From: Zerene cesonia
Lineage: Eukaryota; Arthropoda; Insecta; Lepidoptera; Pieridae
Direction: 5' to 3'
DNA length: 64,000 bases
Assembly (NCBI RefSeq): GCF_012273895.1
Contig: NC_052122.1
Location: 2,542,001 to 2,606,000 of the forward strand
The position numbers and the translations under genes are program-made. The notes under the pieces are model-generated. The model worked only from the letters and a program-made list of their open reading frames with translations. It had not been told where the DNA came from and ran no database searches. Shown piece by piece: positions 15,501 through 30,500 of this stretch (positions are counted from its first letter, which is position 1; each line of letters starts with the position of its first letter).

Positions 15501-18500
15501 TTTTCCATACCTCTTAATGACATAAATTAGGCAGAATGACGTTTGTCGGGTTAGCTAGTTTGTACCAACCGATTTGGGTGAAATTTGCTATAGATATAGT
15601 TTGAGAGGGAACAATGCAAGGAAATCCTTTGACTACACGGGTGAAGCCGCGTTCGAATCCCAGTTTATTATAAGTATACTAACTACAGTATATAGAACAA
15701 ACTATAAGCATCCAATGTAATACGGTAATTGCATTCGCCTTCGTTACGAAGTCTAAATCCTACCTCGGATCAATTTTCACGACTATAGCCATAGAAACAA
15801 AGAAGTCTCGCAAACTTTCACCGTCTATTTAAACTTCTTAATTCACTGCTATAAAAAGTTTCGTTATAAAATGTTATTATTTCAAAATGTACCTAGAATA
15901 AATGTAAATACAAAAAAATGACACAACGATATAGTATTTCAACAATATAGGATAATACGAAACATATTTCGTATTTTCCTAGGCGTGAGGCAAATTTGTT
16001 ATGAACAAATTTTTCGTCTTAGATTTTATTCCGTGCAGAATGCATTTTACGTGTCATTCACCGCTGACATCTTTGAATACTCCATTAGATGCTACAGCCT
16101 ATATGCCTGTAACTGCCCTCACCCCACTCGTGTGAATAAGTCACACATCCCAAAACACCCCTTTACCCCCACACCATCGCTATAGAATTAAATAATGGAT
16201 TGGTTATGCATAGCTGTTGGATCATTCTAACCACAAGTGCAATTTGTCAGTGTGTCGTAATGGCGTCTATTAATATAAAATGAATTCATCCACTAATAAT
16301 ATTACAAACATCCGGTATAATATTGTATCGTTCTTTTATATTTTTATATCTTTACAGAAATACATTACTTTTCGTAAAAAATAATCAAGCTGCTTATTAT
16401 TGTACATGTAATATGTATTCCTACTAATATTAGAAATTTTGCGACATTTTGTTTCCATGAATGTCTCTTTGTTGCACTTTGACAAAATCCATGGAACGGA
16501 TATTGACAATTCTTGACAGTGATGTAGCTTACGTACCAGAATAACGCATTCGCTTTTGAACGTGGGTTCGCCCGCTGATGAAACCTCGTGGCACAGCTTA
16601 TAATACATATTATATACATTACCATTTATAAGGGCGTCCATAAACATACCTATAACCTGTAACATATTCTTTAAGAACTGTTCAGGGCATTCGAACTTAT
16701 TCAAATATTAAATGCAATATGTTTTGAAGAAGTTCGTAGAAAGAAGGGATCTATGTTATTGTATATGTACCATTGTAATCATAGAGCAATCCAGAACGCC
16801 TAACCGCATTATAAGCATGTTCGCTGTGGCATTGCAGTTTCCGGCAGAAGTTTTCCGGTCGCTTTGTTTTAATTATATCAAACAATAAGCCGGCTAGAAG
16901 TTTAGTGACGTCGTTAAGAAAGCAGCTGTATAAAATAGTGAGTTGAAGTTTTGATAGTTTTGTTTATTTAATTGCCCACTCAATGTATAAACAGAGTTTA
17001 TTCTCTAACGAATTTTTAAAGAACTTTTTTCTATTGCAGTTTAGTAAACCTCTGCTGATAGAATTAATAACAATAATAATTTGTATGAATGCTTAATTTT
17101 ATTGGTAACAGCATCTTTTATATGTTTTGTATAGTATGAAATATTTTTTTTACATTTAACTAAATCAAGAAAAAATTTATTGGTGTTATTTTCAAGATAA
17201 AGCTTGTAATAAACAGCAACGGTTATATCCATTATTTTCGAACCACAAAGAAAAGCGATGAACAAAATGTCATGTTTCTAAATTTAAAAGTCGTGGAATA
17301 GCCGTAAATAAGCAGAAATAAGAATGAATCTCTTGCCAAACGTGGAACGCTTCCCGAATCCAAATGAAAGCCACCAAGAGGTAAATGTGCTTTAAACTAT
17401 TGTGTAGTAGGTATCCCATCTGTAAAGGGGAAAGGCCGGGGTTCGTAATATTAATGGTATTGCCTAAGGTATGCTTGGATTTTACTCATTAGGGGTATTA
17501 TGCGGCTGTTTGCAAAATGATAAATGAGTAAAGGACGGTATTATGAGAGGAGCGACTTGCGTGCCCGCCGGCTTTTCGTCCGTTTTGTTAATGTTTTATC
17601 ACAGCTTTGTAAGGCTTACACGTAAGCCGACCGGTGTTAAATTACGTCCTAAATTGTTTACAGTTTCCGAATTTTTTTAATTGTGGTATTTTTCGGACGC
17701 TGCTCTTTTTGGTAATTATGTAAATCTTGCTATCAATTAGATAACGTTTTCGAATCAATTTGTTTCTAATATTCATTATTAATATTTTTTTCATTAGGTA
17801 AACGTTATAAATAAACCTTTTACCTATGTCTACGTCACCAAAGAATAATAAGTCATACAAACGTAAATTATAGGTTCAGTCTTGAGATTAGGATGGAAAC
17901 TAGCTATTATTCTGAAAGTGGGTTAATACCACACCGTATAAAATAGTGATATTAACGTTTTAATGTTGGCGAGAAAACTGGCCGGTGTGTACCGTAATAG
18001 CGGCCTTCGTTTCGATCGGTTACTGACGTTAATTGACTAATGGACCTGAAAAACCCCACAGTTTATCAGGATTCAGATATTATAGGGGTAGGTTTGAGCG
18101 CAGTCGCTTTGTGCAAACTTTAACTTTGATGATAAATATTGATACACGTACAAAATGAAGGGTTTATGGATTCCCTTTTATCAATATACTCTTTTGACGT
18201 TTAACGGTTCTTCTTTGATCAAATGTACATCTACAATTTAATTTCAATGTGTTAATCATTTTTGTAATAAGACCACTATTGTAAAAAATATTCCAATTTC
18301 GCAATCGAATAAAAATTAAATTGAAAAAACAATTGTACTTATAAACATAAGAAAACCAGGCCGTATTACAATTTTAACGGGCAAATTATGTTGTTAAACG
18401 ATGCATTATAATCCTGGAGGAATCGTTCTAAAAAGTGACATTTTCAGACGTACCCGGACGAGCGCCTAAGCCGCCGTGAGCGCCCCGCCCCTGGGCTGTT

Positions 18501-21500
18501 CACCTCCATCAAACTACCTGAAGCCGAGCCCCCAAACGGAGTGGCGCCCCTGCTGGATTTCCCGCGGGGGCGCATGCGACCGGTTACTTTCCTTGGCGAG
18601 GGACCGCACGGCACTGTAAGTAGCTATTGCCTCACTTTAAAAATACGTTACAGCTTTCACCGCACAAGGAATGACGAGTTTTAATGGGCTTATATGGATG
18701 TTTTACTTAGAGTACATGTTACATACGACTGTAATAACGTTACTTCAGATCACTCGATTGTTTTTTTAAAAAAGCTTACTATGTTCACTGTAAAAAATAC
18801 CTTTTGCAATTAGAAGATTAACTTCAATACACGGATATATTATAAAAGCACAGCATTCTTATCGCACCCTCATTTAATGACGATATAGGATATTAATACA
18901 TATTAACATGTTAGTCAATAAAAGATAAAACATGTTATTTTTTTTGTCAAAACAGACGTATTATGTAATAAACCTAATTGTAATTAACATCGTGCTAGCG
19001 CATCAGTTGTCTCACATCAATTATTTCTTAAAAAGACACAGAAAGCTGTGTTTACTTTCATTTCTTTTTTTTGCATATTTCTTTTATATTATTTTGTTCT
19101 ATTACATATTATGCTTGGTTATTATGTCCTTTCTATTCTTATTGTGTACACTGTGTTCGTGAATTTTTAATTTTTATTACTTCCGCTTGGTTTGGGTTGC
19201 TTGGAAGAAATTGCTATTGAGCAATAAAGGCGCAATTTTTTTTTTTACTTTATTGTTTGATGTGTGCAATAAAGGATATCTCATTTCATTTCATTTTTGG
19301 AAAGCTTTTAAATGAATAATTCAATAACCAATAGCATACTCTCTATTCATACCTAATGTAAAGAAAGTAAGAAAACAACAAAGTATGGTATTAGTTTACG
19401 TGTATATACGAAACGTTTTACATAACCCATTAGTGTAGCTTGCAAGGCGTACGATAGGATTAGGTTACCAATTAACGACACTCAACAGGAGATGATGCAG
19501 AACGTGAAGTCCCCCTCATCATGCATGGTAATGTAAATGATACTCTATTTACATCGACCTATCTGAAGCTCGATGCAAATAGGAAGCCTTGGATCATATT
19601 ACATTTTAACTATGTATTAATATAAACGTATAGGTTCACAAGTACGGCATAAGTATTTATGTATATGTGCCTTCAATGTTCAATATTCACTCTCGTAATT
19701 GTAAAATTGGTGGGAATAAGGTTACGTTTTGCTAAGGTACATTTTATGAAGCAAGTGTGTTTATTGTAGAATTTATAAGATCAATTATTAATCGTAGAAA
19801 TTAAAAAGGTTCTCATCGTCGCGGAATGGATCTCTAAATTCTTCGGGTTCTACGGGTTTTTGCAGGACGTTTATACTCGTCTTCGCAGTCGGTTCTTTCT
19901 TTTGGATACTGCCCGATATCTGTTTATTCTTCATATCATCAGGTGTTTGAAGCGACGGCTTGGATTGCTCCTGTACATTCGATACGTGTTCTTCTATGTT
20001 GGCTATTTTTGCTGGTTCTACCTTCTCAAGAGTTTCAGCGACATTGTTTTTCTCATCTGAAATCTCTGCAACAATGACATCTTTATTCTAATCTTAATAG
20101 TTATTTGAATGTTTTGAATAAATATATAATATAAATATGTGATATATAGTAAAATACTTTCCATCTTTTGTTTCTACATAAAAATCGTGGTGTCTGAAAA
20201 TAATCCAATTCACTATACTTTTATATTAAATCTAAAATAATTTCATGATAGTTTGAAATAGTCAAAAAAACACCCGATAAAACTTTTACTTAAAATAAGA
20301 AGTTTCGTGAAGTTTTAATGTAATAACAAATAAGTAAATATTAAATATACTTTAGCCCATACCATCTTTCAGAAGCTCTACTATATTTTCCATAGAAAAT
20401 TTATTTTTGATGCTTTTTATGAATTCATCCATGACTTGGCTTTGTTATTGTACTGAGTTCCTGTTTTGGATCGCTGAATCCGGAAATATAAGAAAACGAG
20501 TTTATTTCATTATAGAAAAATTTCTGAATACGACAAAGAATATTTATTTTTTGATATATAGAAAAATTCTTCTGTCAAACTTCTAACAAAAGAAGTGAAG
20601 TTCGACGTAAAATCTATAAAACCTTCTTAGCTAGTTTACAAACAATAATTTCACAGCTATTTCGTCATACTCAATAAAAAGGTAGGTACTAATTCAATAT
20701 TATAAGTAGAAAGCAAATCTTAAGTACCTAGCCCTGACATTTTAAATCATGCAAGCAATTATTGAAAAATAAATTTTCCAATTCAGTATTTAATTAACTT
20801 TACACTACGAGCAAGTAATAAGTGCGCTACCAAAATCTATTATTTACAAGCAAAATAATTAACTCATAAAATTTACCTAAAACGTTCAAAATGCTACGAG
20901 AATAATATTACCCTAAACCACATCAAAGGGTTTAGAATACCGCCAACCCGGGCTGTGGTTCACTAATTCACTATGTTTGTACTTTTATAATGAAAAGACA
21001 ATATTGGAACGCGCTGTTTACGCCCAGCTAGACCGTACCAAGCACCACGTGAAGGTCACAGGAATAGAATTTATCATTATCATTGAAATATATACGCTGT
21101 TTTGCATAATTCATAACTATTAGACATTCTTGTAATTAGAAAATGTAATCTTGAAACATCGCGAATCACGATACGTAATTAATTGATTATTCTAGAATGT
21201 TTTTTACAAGATGTTAACATTCTGCATGCAAACAAAAATTACAAAAGTTTCCACTGTCCTGTTATAATATATGAACTATAAAGCATTAATCCACAACTTA
21301 TAATGCTTCTCTAAGCCTAATGAAATAAGCCCACGGAATAGCAGCAATAATATGTAAGATTCCTATCCTTACAACGCATAAGTAGAAGATAAACCGGGCA
21401 ATGTTTGTTACCGTAATTGAATTTGTTCTTTTCATCGCCATGTTATATTGTTGTTGAAAATATATTTTTACACAAACCTTTCTACATCGTTATCTACAAA

Positions 21501-24500
21501 AAGACAGTAACATATATGCAGCCTTACGCAGCTTATCTGCGCTCTTATAAATTCTCTAATTATTCTTTATGAGAACTTGTCGATGTGTCATTGATATATG
21601 AAGCAGAAAAACAAATATTCTACACGTTGAGATTGTTAAAGATTTAGGTTTATAAAACTTTATTAGATACCGTAATCGTTATCGTAATTACTTCAATAAC
21701 CGATAAATCCTGTGAAATATAAGATAAATAGGATACTTGATAATTTATTTGCTTGTCAATTTCAAACTGGTGTAAAGTTCAAATCACCTCTTCTTTGAAA
21801 TGTCACTCACTTCGAGCATTAAAGACGCAGATTTATAACCGTTTATTTTTTTAATATCTGCCGTAACTCGATGGCTATATTGATGTGACGTAATAAAGCG
21901 AACTCAGCCTGTGTAAAGGCTAACGCTATGATAAAATTCCATAAACTGGCGCTACAAATATCTTCAAATTCCTTTTATCCACAGGAATGCTTTATTAAGG
22001 TCCTCTTCAAACATTCAGTCCTCTTGTAACTACTACAGCGTTATGAATGGATATTACAAAACACCTGCCTGTGATTTTTCACAACATGTAGAAACGTTTT
22101 ATGTATTGAAACCGTGCTCAAAGTAGTTACGATTTGTAAAAAAATGTTACAGCTTATATCGTGTATATTATAGAATATAAACTTGAAATTATTTTCACAG
22201 TTATTCTCATGTGAATCAAGAACTTACGTAAAATTATTTAAACTCTGAAGCTAAGTGTACCATTATAAGTTTCACGTAGATGCCTGTCTGTCTGTCTGGC
22301 TGTCTGCTGTCCTTGTGCGTGTGTGTGTCTGTGTGTCTGTTTGTGTCATCGTAGCTCTCAAAATTATGGACCGATTTCGATTCAGTTTTTATATTTGAAA
22401 GCCAGATTTCTCGTGGTGGTTATTGGCATTGTTTGTTGAAAATTCGTTAAAGATGGTGGCAGGCACTATATGACGGAGTAAATATTTTTCCCAAACACTC
22501 GGTATGGGAATCAAATGAAAGTGATTGAATAGTACAATACTATTTAACATGTCAAATAACAAATTTAAAATGGCCGACATCACAAAACGGGGTCGGGTCG
22601 GCTTTTATGGTAATATAACATTATATTACCTTCTAAATCAAAATATGTACGTACTTAGATATTATAACTGCTTTAATAAGATGAATGCTCGTTAGGTATT
22701 CTACGAGATATTTTGATATCAATCTCAGCAATTTGTATTTTACCAAAAATATCTGCGTACATTATAAATTCCGTATCCAAGGGGTACTAGCTGTCAGATT
22801 GTGAAATTCCTCTCACAACGGATGCTGCCGAATACCAGACCCATATTGGAATATTGTGTACATTTTTACTACACTGCTGTTTTTTGCATTAGTTATGTAA
22901 ACATGCTCTTCAATTTTGTCTATGAAATTTCGTTGTTTAGAATTGATCATAAAAGTCTACCAAAGCCAAATTGTGTCCTCGTTCAAGAAAATTGTTGTAA
23001 GCTTATCCAATCGTGCTTCCATTTATTTTCAATCGGTTTATATAGAGGCTTGTACAGAAGAAGAACGTTTTTTTCTTTCTTTGCGTTATATAACTCGATT
23101 AAACAAGATAGGACAAACTTTGTTATAATTATAATATAAACAATTTTATTTTTCAAATGTTTTTGAACTCTCACCAAAAAAAAATATACTGAATAGATTT
23201 TGATATCAATCTAAGTAGAAACAAAGAATGAATAGGCAAGATCAACCCCATGGGCATTACAATGTTTTAAATTTAAGCTCATTTAGGATGAGAGGAGGTC
23301 CTAGGTTATGTCAATACACATGATATAAAGCGTGCCTATGCCTTGTATTGCATAAGAATTTTATGTATATTTATACTTCCAAGCCTTTTCTTATTTACGT
23401 ATCACTAATGCAACAAAATCGCTTAAGTCCGTATCAGGGAAAACGTGGATAATTGAATTCCAATTTGATCGATTGTCAATTGTCCATCGACGGGCATAGT
23501 TGGCAATAGTAATTACATTCCGACCATTAGCGCTTCACATAATCGATAACCGTCTATGAGTACATTAGCCGCTTATGCCAATCCCATCACTCTAATCATC
23601 TAGGGTGCATCGACAGTGAGAACTGTGAATGGTTTGGAAGTCCCACTTGACTCCATTTTCATCATCTAGTTTTTTTTTAATTTCATATTTTTAAAGTGAA
23701 AAGTCGTTGAGGCTCAAATTTATTAAGACTTAGGAATTAGGTAACGTTACCTTACTCCTAAGTTCGGTCTAGCTTCCCACCAGCGATTTCACAGGCCGGC
23801 ACTACAGTTTTGTACTTTTTCATTTAATTACATATTCACATTTCTAATTGGATCATCAATTTAAATTTAAGTTTTTTTTAAGTTATTTTTTCGTTCTAAA
23901 GAATATAAAAGGTTATTGCAATACACTTTCTTAACATTTTCGGAGTTCCAATCTTACTTGTGAGATAATAAAATCGTTAACATTGTAATTGTTAACCCCT
24001 TTCTCACGGAGCGCACTCAGCGCACTTCGAAACAAAACTAAGTGAAATTCCATTCAAACATCACTAGACTAAATTAAATTTTACTAAATTAAATTCCACC
24101 GAGGTATAATTATAGCCGAGGCTAGTTACACCCGTGGTGTGTCGCGAGGCAGGATTGCACATTGATGGAGGGTGAAAATAGGGCTATCAAAATTTGTGTT
24201 TTCATTTGTACAATCCTATGACGTCATAGGTTTAATATTAAAGTATTAATTTGTTGAGGTTTCACAGAACGAATATAATACAAACATGTCACTTAGTTCC
24301 ATTAAAATTCACAATAAACACAGAAACAATCGCGACAATCAGCTGAAACACAACCCATGAAAGTTATTGAGTAATTAAATCAAACCAAAAATACAGTGGA
24401 ATTGAGTTTCTTTTTCGTTTTAACGAACAACAATTGAAAACTACTATTAACTTTATATTATTTAAAATACCAAAAGCAGATTCCGAGAGAGGAATAATTA

Positions 24501-27500
24501 GAAATGTAAAATTATTTGATGTTAATGCAATAATGATGCTAATATTAGCTGGCAGCCCTGGATGACACGGGGCAAGTTTGCACATAAAGTGGGGGCAGTA
24601 CTACAAAAATGCTCATAAAAATTGATTACTGGCCGTAAGAAAATGCAATCTGCTGCTCAGTGCTAACGTTCACCGTCCATTCCCCCCTTCCCCTCCCCGC
24701 TCCGTACTCCCGCCCGCCTTCCCTAATAGCTTGCGACGTTTATTTTATACTTTAACCAAATTTATGAGCTACCGTAGTAAATGAGATGTATATGAGTACG
24801 TATAATGTTATAAAATATTGGTTTAAAGTTCTGTAAATTCATTTTTATCGCAGATTTAAATGGGGAATGGAATAATCTCTGTAGATATATTACGTTCACA
24901 TAAATAACTAGGTGATTTACCGACCTTTGCCCGGAACCGATTTCTCAATTCTCCTATAAAGAGAAAAACGCTTAAAATATGGACTCTATTCCTTTATTTA
25001 TTCTTTACTAATAATATTTTTTCTAACAAAAAACAATCAACCTCTATGTAATAACCATAAATGTAATAATCAAAGAAAAAAACAGATATTTATCCCTTAA
25101 TTACTACAATGAAGCATGAAACGCGCATGAAACCGATTTAAATTTGAAACAGATATAAAAATTAAAATGACAGCGGCATCATTGGAGCTAATTTTTCACT
25201 GTCACCCGCCGTCCAAGCTTGTACCTCTTCATACTCATTTGCAATCCCACACAGGAAAATGTAAATATATTTTCAAAACTTTGCTTAATTAATTACCTCG
25301 ACGCCGTAATGACCGTTATGTTTGTCACTGATAAAATGAATCGTCCAAACAATACGCATTTAAACATTAATTCTGTGGACGGTCACCACTTTACTTGGTC
25401 GCCATTTTCACCGACATCGCGTACACTTTTAAATTTTGACTTTTAAATTAATTCATAAAGGGTTAACAGACACTTATTATATTTATTTAATTAAATAGTG
25501 TCAACATCATAAAACGTAGATGAGAATAATGTATATTCATTTTCTGAATATGTGACGGAAAAAAGAAAAAAGCTACAAAGAAACTTCTAGACTAAACTGG
25601 ACTCGATATTCAAAAACTAAATACAAGACAGATCTTATCAGTCCTATTTAGTACCAAAATTAGAATGTAAAAGCGGCTGTGGGTATTTTCGTACATTTCG
25701 ATACGAAATAACCAAAAATAAATCGCGTTTATATTCATTAGCGTCATTACAACGTTTATCACACTCATTCGTTTTTAGCACTACGTTATCAAAAGAGAGA
25801 AAAAGCATTTCCCGACCTTCGTAAAATTCTCGCTCTCTTAAGGAACAATTGCACTTGACCTAATCTAAACACGTTACGCCGTAAAATTTAGGGGAATCTT
25901 GTTTGATTCTTTTTACTTGTTTACCTATTTGAGGGACTCAATTGAAGAGTGAAATTCGATGGAAGGCCCTCGTTATATTTTATATTTCAAGCGTAAACGG
26001 ATTGATTTTGTATTATAAGGTTTTTAATATTGAAATGCTGAGTCTTATTGCGTGACTTCGTTGCGTCTAAATAACAAAAACACCAGTGCCTTTAACAATT
26101 TATACAAAACTTTATAAGCTAATATTTTATACTTACACTCAATACACATCACAAAGTCGCTTTCTCTGTCTCTATATCCCTATGCATGCTTAAATATTTA
26201 AAAGTACGCAACGAATTTTGATGGGGTTATTTTTTAATAGAGAGAGTGATTCAAGAGGAAGGTTTAAATGTATAATGACATCTATTAAACTATTCCAAAT
26301 TAACGCGTGCGGAGCCGCGGGCTCAAGCTAGTTTAATTTATAAATTACCCATGTACATTGCTAAACATGAACCGACAAAGAAAAGTTAGATAACGTTACA
26401 TTTTATAGTTAGTTTGGTGTTTGAGTTCACTTCAAATTAATTTTCTATTTTAGTGCAAATAACTTCCTTCGCTACTCTATTATCGTGGCCGAAGTTTTAG
26501 TTCATCGTTTACAATATAGTTTCGTTTACACACATACAATACACCTGAACAAACAATACTTTAATCCCATTACTTAGGTTTTCGGTTCTCAAACGATTTC
26601 TCCTTACTTATTTTGTCCCAAACCTTTCGTACACATGAACTACAAAGATTGGTTGAGTTACTTAAGAAGAGGAATCTCAAAGAATTTTTAAATGAAATGT
26701 TACGAAACCGTGCACTGTGACACGTAGTATTGTGTCTTTTAAATGTTTGTGAGATAGCTTACTTTCTTCATAAACTGGACTTATTGAAAATTTTTAAAAT
26801 TAGAGTAATGATTAACCTTTATGTAAAAACATACGACGCATGATAAAGGTCAATCATTATCCTGTTTATTTTAATACTAATAAAATTTGAATATAGTATT
26901 TGGTATACGATATTATCTTTATATTGTCAAAAATAGCAAATATAAAGAATTTAGATACTTACTCACAGCGTGGAACAAAGGCAAAAATCTATTTTAATAC
27001 GTCTAATTTATAAGACAAATTAATATGTTTTTACAACTATACTACAGAGTAACTATACTAGCATATTTCGGAAAGGTTTTTCTCAAGGTCTGTAAATCCG
27101 GTAGGCGCAAAGCCATTTTCCACGCTCCGTAAACTTAGAAACTGGGCCAAAGTAGGCTTTTGCAAAATATACAGGAAATTCTCCACGCCCTCACTATTTA
27201 CGTGCTTAAAAACTATTTTCCTTAAAAGTTCCCACGTGCCGGCGAATAAAAATGTAAATTTTGGATTTCTTCGTACTTTTTAATTCTCTTAAACATCCGT
27301 TTAACGGAAAAGTTACGGCTTTCCAAAGTTTGTACGGATAACATTTTTAATATTTCTTGAATCCGAAGCGTTAGCCTTTTATGTATCTTGAAAAGTATTA
27401 ATCCGTTGTGGGGAGATTAATTTAATTTTTAAATACAACTTCCGTGGTTTGGTGGTCTAATTTCGACTTTCGACTTCTTATATTGTATATTGCATTTTCG

Positions 27501-30500
27501 TTTTTCGATTTCGATCTAATTATTTTTTCATAATTCAGTTTTAACTGTATCGTATATGAATATTATGATAAACTAGCGGTCGCTCCGGCTTCCCGCGTGG
27601 TTTGTCTCTTCCATACCATAAGAACCTTTCGTGTAGGTACTTTAACAAAAACATCAAATAAAAATCAACCTAATTGTTCGAGCTGTTCTCGAGTCTTGCG
27701 GTTAGCAACGAATTTGAAGATTCAAATTAACAGATTAATAAAAAAAATATGCTTAGCGCCAAAAAAGAATCGGCGGATACTATTGGAATATTTGTTAGGT
27801 TGATTGTTGACCCTTCCAAACCTTGTGTTATCAAGGTATAGCTGATTATGTACATAATTGCCCCCTGATAGAATTTATATTTCCCTAACCAAAAAGTTGT
27901 CCCACAGCTCCAGATTTGCGAGACGGATGGCATCGAGGAATTGAGCGACGAGGAGCTACCGAGTGGCGACCGCCGCCGACTCGTTATCGTCAAGACACTG
28001 TGGCGGGGCTGCCATAACGATATCAAGTAAGTCAGAACACATTATACAAAGATAATAATCGATGTAAGTTTCATATAAACATTATAATTATACTCTTTTT
28101 AAAATTGTATCTTTCACCACAAATAAATCGATGTTTATCCGTATTAATTTCTAATCCGTAAGGTGAAATACATTTTAACAATAGTAAAACGTCATTAATA
28201 TGTACATTATGGTTCCTAGGTATGATTTTCTATGTTATTTAAGTAAAAATATAAAAATGCAATAACATCAAATCCTAGTTTTTTAAATATATGTAAAACT
28301 GAGCCTTTATTTGATACTTAACTGCTTTGAACGTCATACCACTATAATTTTATGCGAATAATCGATAAGTCTATTTGTATCATTCACTCACTGACTTTTC
28401 TTATAATAAAATTTTAAATTTTTTTTTGGAGGATATATAATTGTTTTTATTTCCTTTTACACAAAATCAGCAGTCTATCGGAAGTTATACGCGTATATAT
28501 TATATATTATTCAATTTTATTTATACAGATTTTAACAGTTGTTCTCAAACAAGTTTTAAATAAATGAAACATGCAACAAAATCACCAGTTCGCAATACGT
28601 ACCGCTTACACCTCTCCCCAAGTTTACAATTTATGTGCATGGTATAGCTATTTACATTCGTACCTCCTCCTACATTCCCATTTCGGTTTTAGTACTAGAA
28701 TCCGCGGGTTCACGACGCTCTTGCGACCTCTTCGCCAATACTGAAACTTCAATCATATCTCACCCACCTTCGTGAGATAGAAATAAGCATTGTACGCCAC
28801 ATAACACGCAATCGCGGACTAAAAACGTCACATAAAAACCTTTTAGCGTGCATTATTGCGATGTCAACCGAGTCGACGTTTTATAAATCACAGCATTTCA
28901 TGCAATAAGTTCTTTCAAGTGAATGCAAATTATTGCAGTTAAAAGCTATTTCACCTATATTTCACGGCGTTTTATTGCTCATTGATGTGTTTATTATGTC
29001 GCGCGATTGTTTCAAAAAAAGCCATATAACATGAAAAATAAAATGTCATATTATAAACTCAAGTATCTTCTAATAGTCTCTTTAAACGAGATCCCATAAT
29101 ATCGTGTTTATAAACATACATTATACCACCACAAATTAGAATTTCCGAGCTTGTCTTTTGTTTTCCACCCACTTTTCCCACCTTCCTATTATCCTGAGCT
29201 TGCTTACAAAGTAGCCCGCATCAGGATACGAGATATACTCCAAATTGTAAGCTATCTTCCTATCAAATCTCCTAACGACTCGCCAGTTGTAGCGTGATTT
29301 AAGTTCATAGAGTAAAACAGATAATCAGCAATATTTACAAAAATTGTGAAATGCTATTATTACACAAAGGAAAATTTATCATCTAACAGGGATACCTCGT
29401 TATAGTATGTTTGAGTAAGAACATCCGTATTCTTTTAAAAACTACAGCCATGAATCGTCTTCTTTCCGATTCTTTGCAATAAAGTCTTATTCTAATTGCT
29501 TAATTCACGAGCAGGCGAATTAAAATTATTAATCAATTTATATGTTTATTAAAGAGCGGCGTTTGCCCGCGAAGCTACCTGGGGGGCTGGCCTGAAGCAC
29601 CCGCAACTTGCGCGAGTTCTCGGTTTGAGCCTTCTAGAGCCTCCTTGCGCGGCACTCGACCGCGGCGATGCTGCACCACTCCCGACGATATTGAAGATGG
29701 AACGGAGATTGAAGTAAGGCTACGTTGAAATTGTTTGTCCAAGCAATTGCTACTGCTAAGCCATATAAAGGAAATTATATGTAAAGAATTATGAGAAGAC
29801 CTTAATCAGTTGCCACGGCCGAAAACTAGAAAACTAATTTTATTCAGGCTGAGGCAACCAACCGTGGTTTTGTTCCAAGTTCCTCAGAATATTGGAACAT
29901 ATGAGTTTAATAATAATTAATGAGTTGAGGCAATCCTTATGAGAATAATTCGTAATCTTCTACAATCTAAAGCTTAGCTCGGTATAGATAATATGTTAGT
30001 GCATTTCTCCCAATGATAGTAAAATAGAATGGCTATTAATGTAAATCCTTTAGACATTAATAACATTGTGCTGGTAACGTTAATTGACCGCAAAGTTACG
30101 GAGAGCTGACCTGAAGTATTCGTTACTGTACCGGTACAAACATATTGCGTCCTTTATCCAATTTCCTGTAGAATTAACAACTATCTGTGCAATGCCGTAT
30201 GATATAGTTATTCCCTGTGGTTTCACGCCACGCTTACTGTTGACTATTCTAGAAATATCCAACACAAATGTTATACTCAGACGTAAAGGCATTTCTTAAA
30301 TATGTTTAATGAAACTGTTTGTTTTAAATATTGAATATAATTTGTAATGCATTGCGATATCGTTTTTAATATTTATTATTATCATAAGTACACTTTTTAG
30401 GTGAAAGTCTCAAGTTATCTTGCAAAAATAACCTTATAATACTATCAACGACTAACCTGAGGAAAATTCTGGAAGTTTCACGTTTTTAAATCTGTTTATA

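Larger units (their letters stand above)
562..18447 (+). other. Ddr intron of 17.9 kb
   Basis: Bounded by gtaagt and ttttcag. Mostly AT-rich with no recognisable exon of the receptor. It holds two weak minus-strand reading frames (13249-13443 and 16336-16665), an imperfect inverted repeat near 10.6 kb, short tandem repeats at 10.5 and 11.4 kb, and two dispersed-repeat copies at 9.6 and 15.4 kb. GC-richer islands at about 4690-4870, 5570-5930 and 6510-6770 have no convincing reading frame and may be regulatory. The size suits a developmentally controlled receptor gene. Confidence 0.7.
18616..27907 (+). other. Ddr intron of 9.3 kb carrying a nested gene
   Basis: Bounded by gtaagt and cccacag. 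It contains the antisense two-exon gene at 19788-20432, a LINE-tail-like segment near 19.2 kb and a simple-sequence tract with dispersed repeat at 22.3-22.6 kb. I see nothing else supportable; a pyrimidine-rich stretch at 24660-24725 has no clear role. Confidence 0.7.

Noticed and set aside
15645..15665. tRNA-like B box (gttcgaatccc)
   Set aside because: No A box at the right distance and no cloverleaf could be drawn. It may be chance or a SINE remnant.
27727..28026. 99-codon minus-strand frame at 27.7-28.0 kb
   Set aside because: It is antisense to the Ddr beta-3 exon; the plus frame carries the kinase motif VIVK and matching splice sites.
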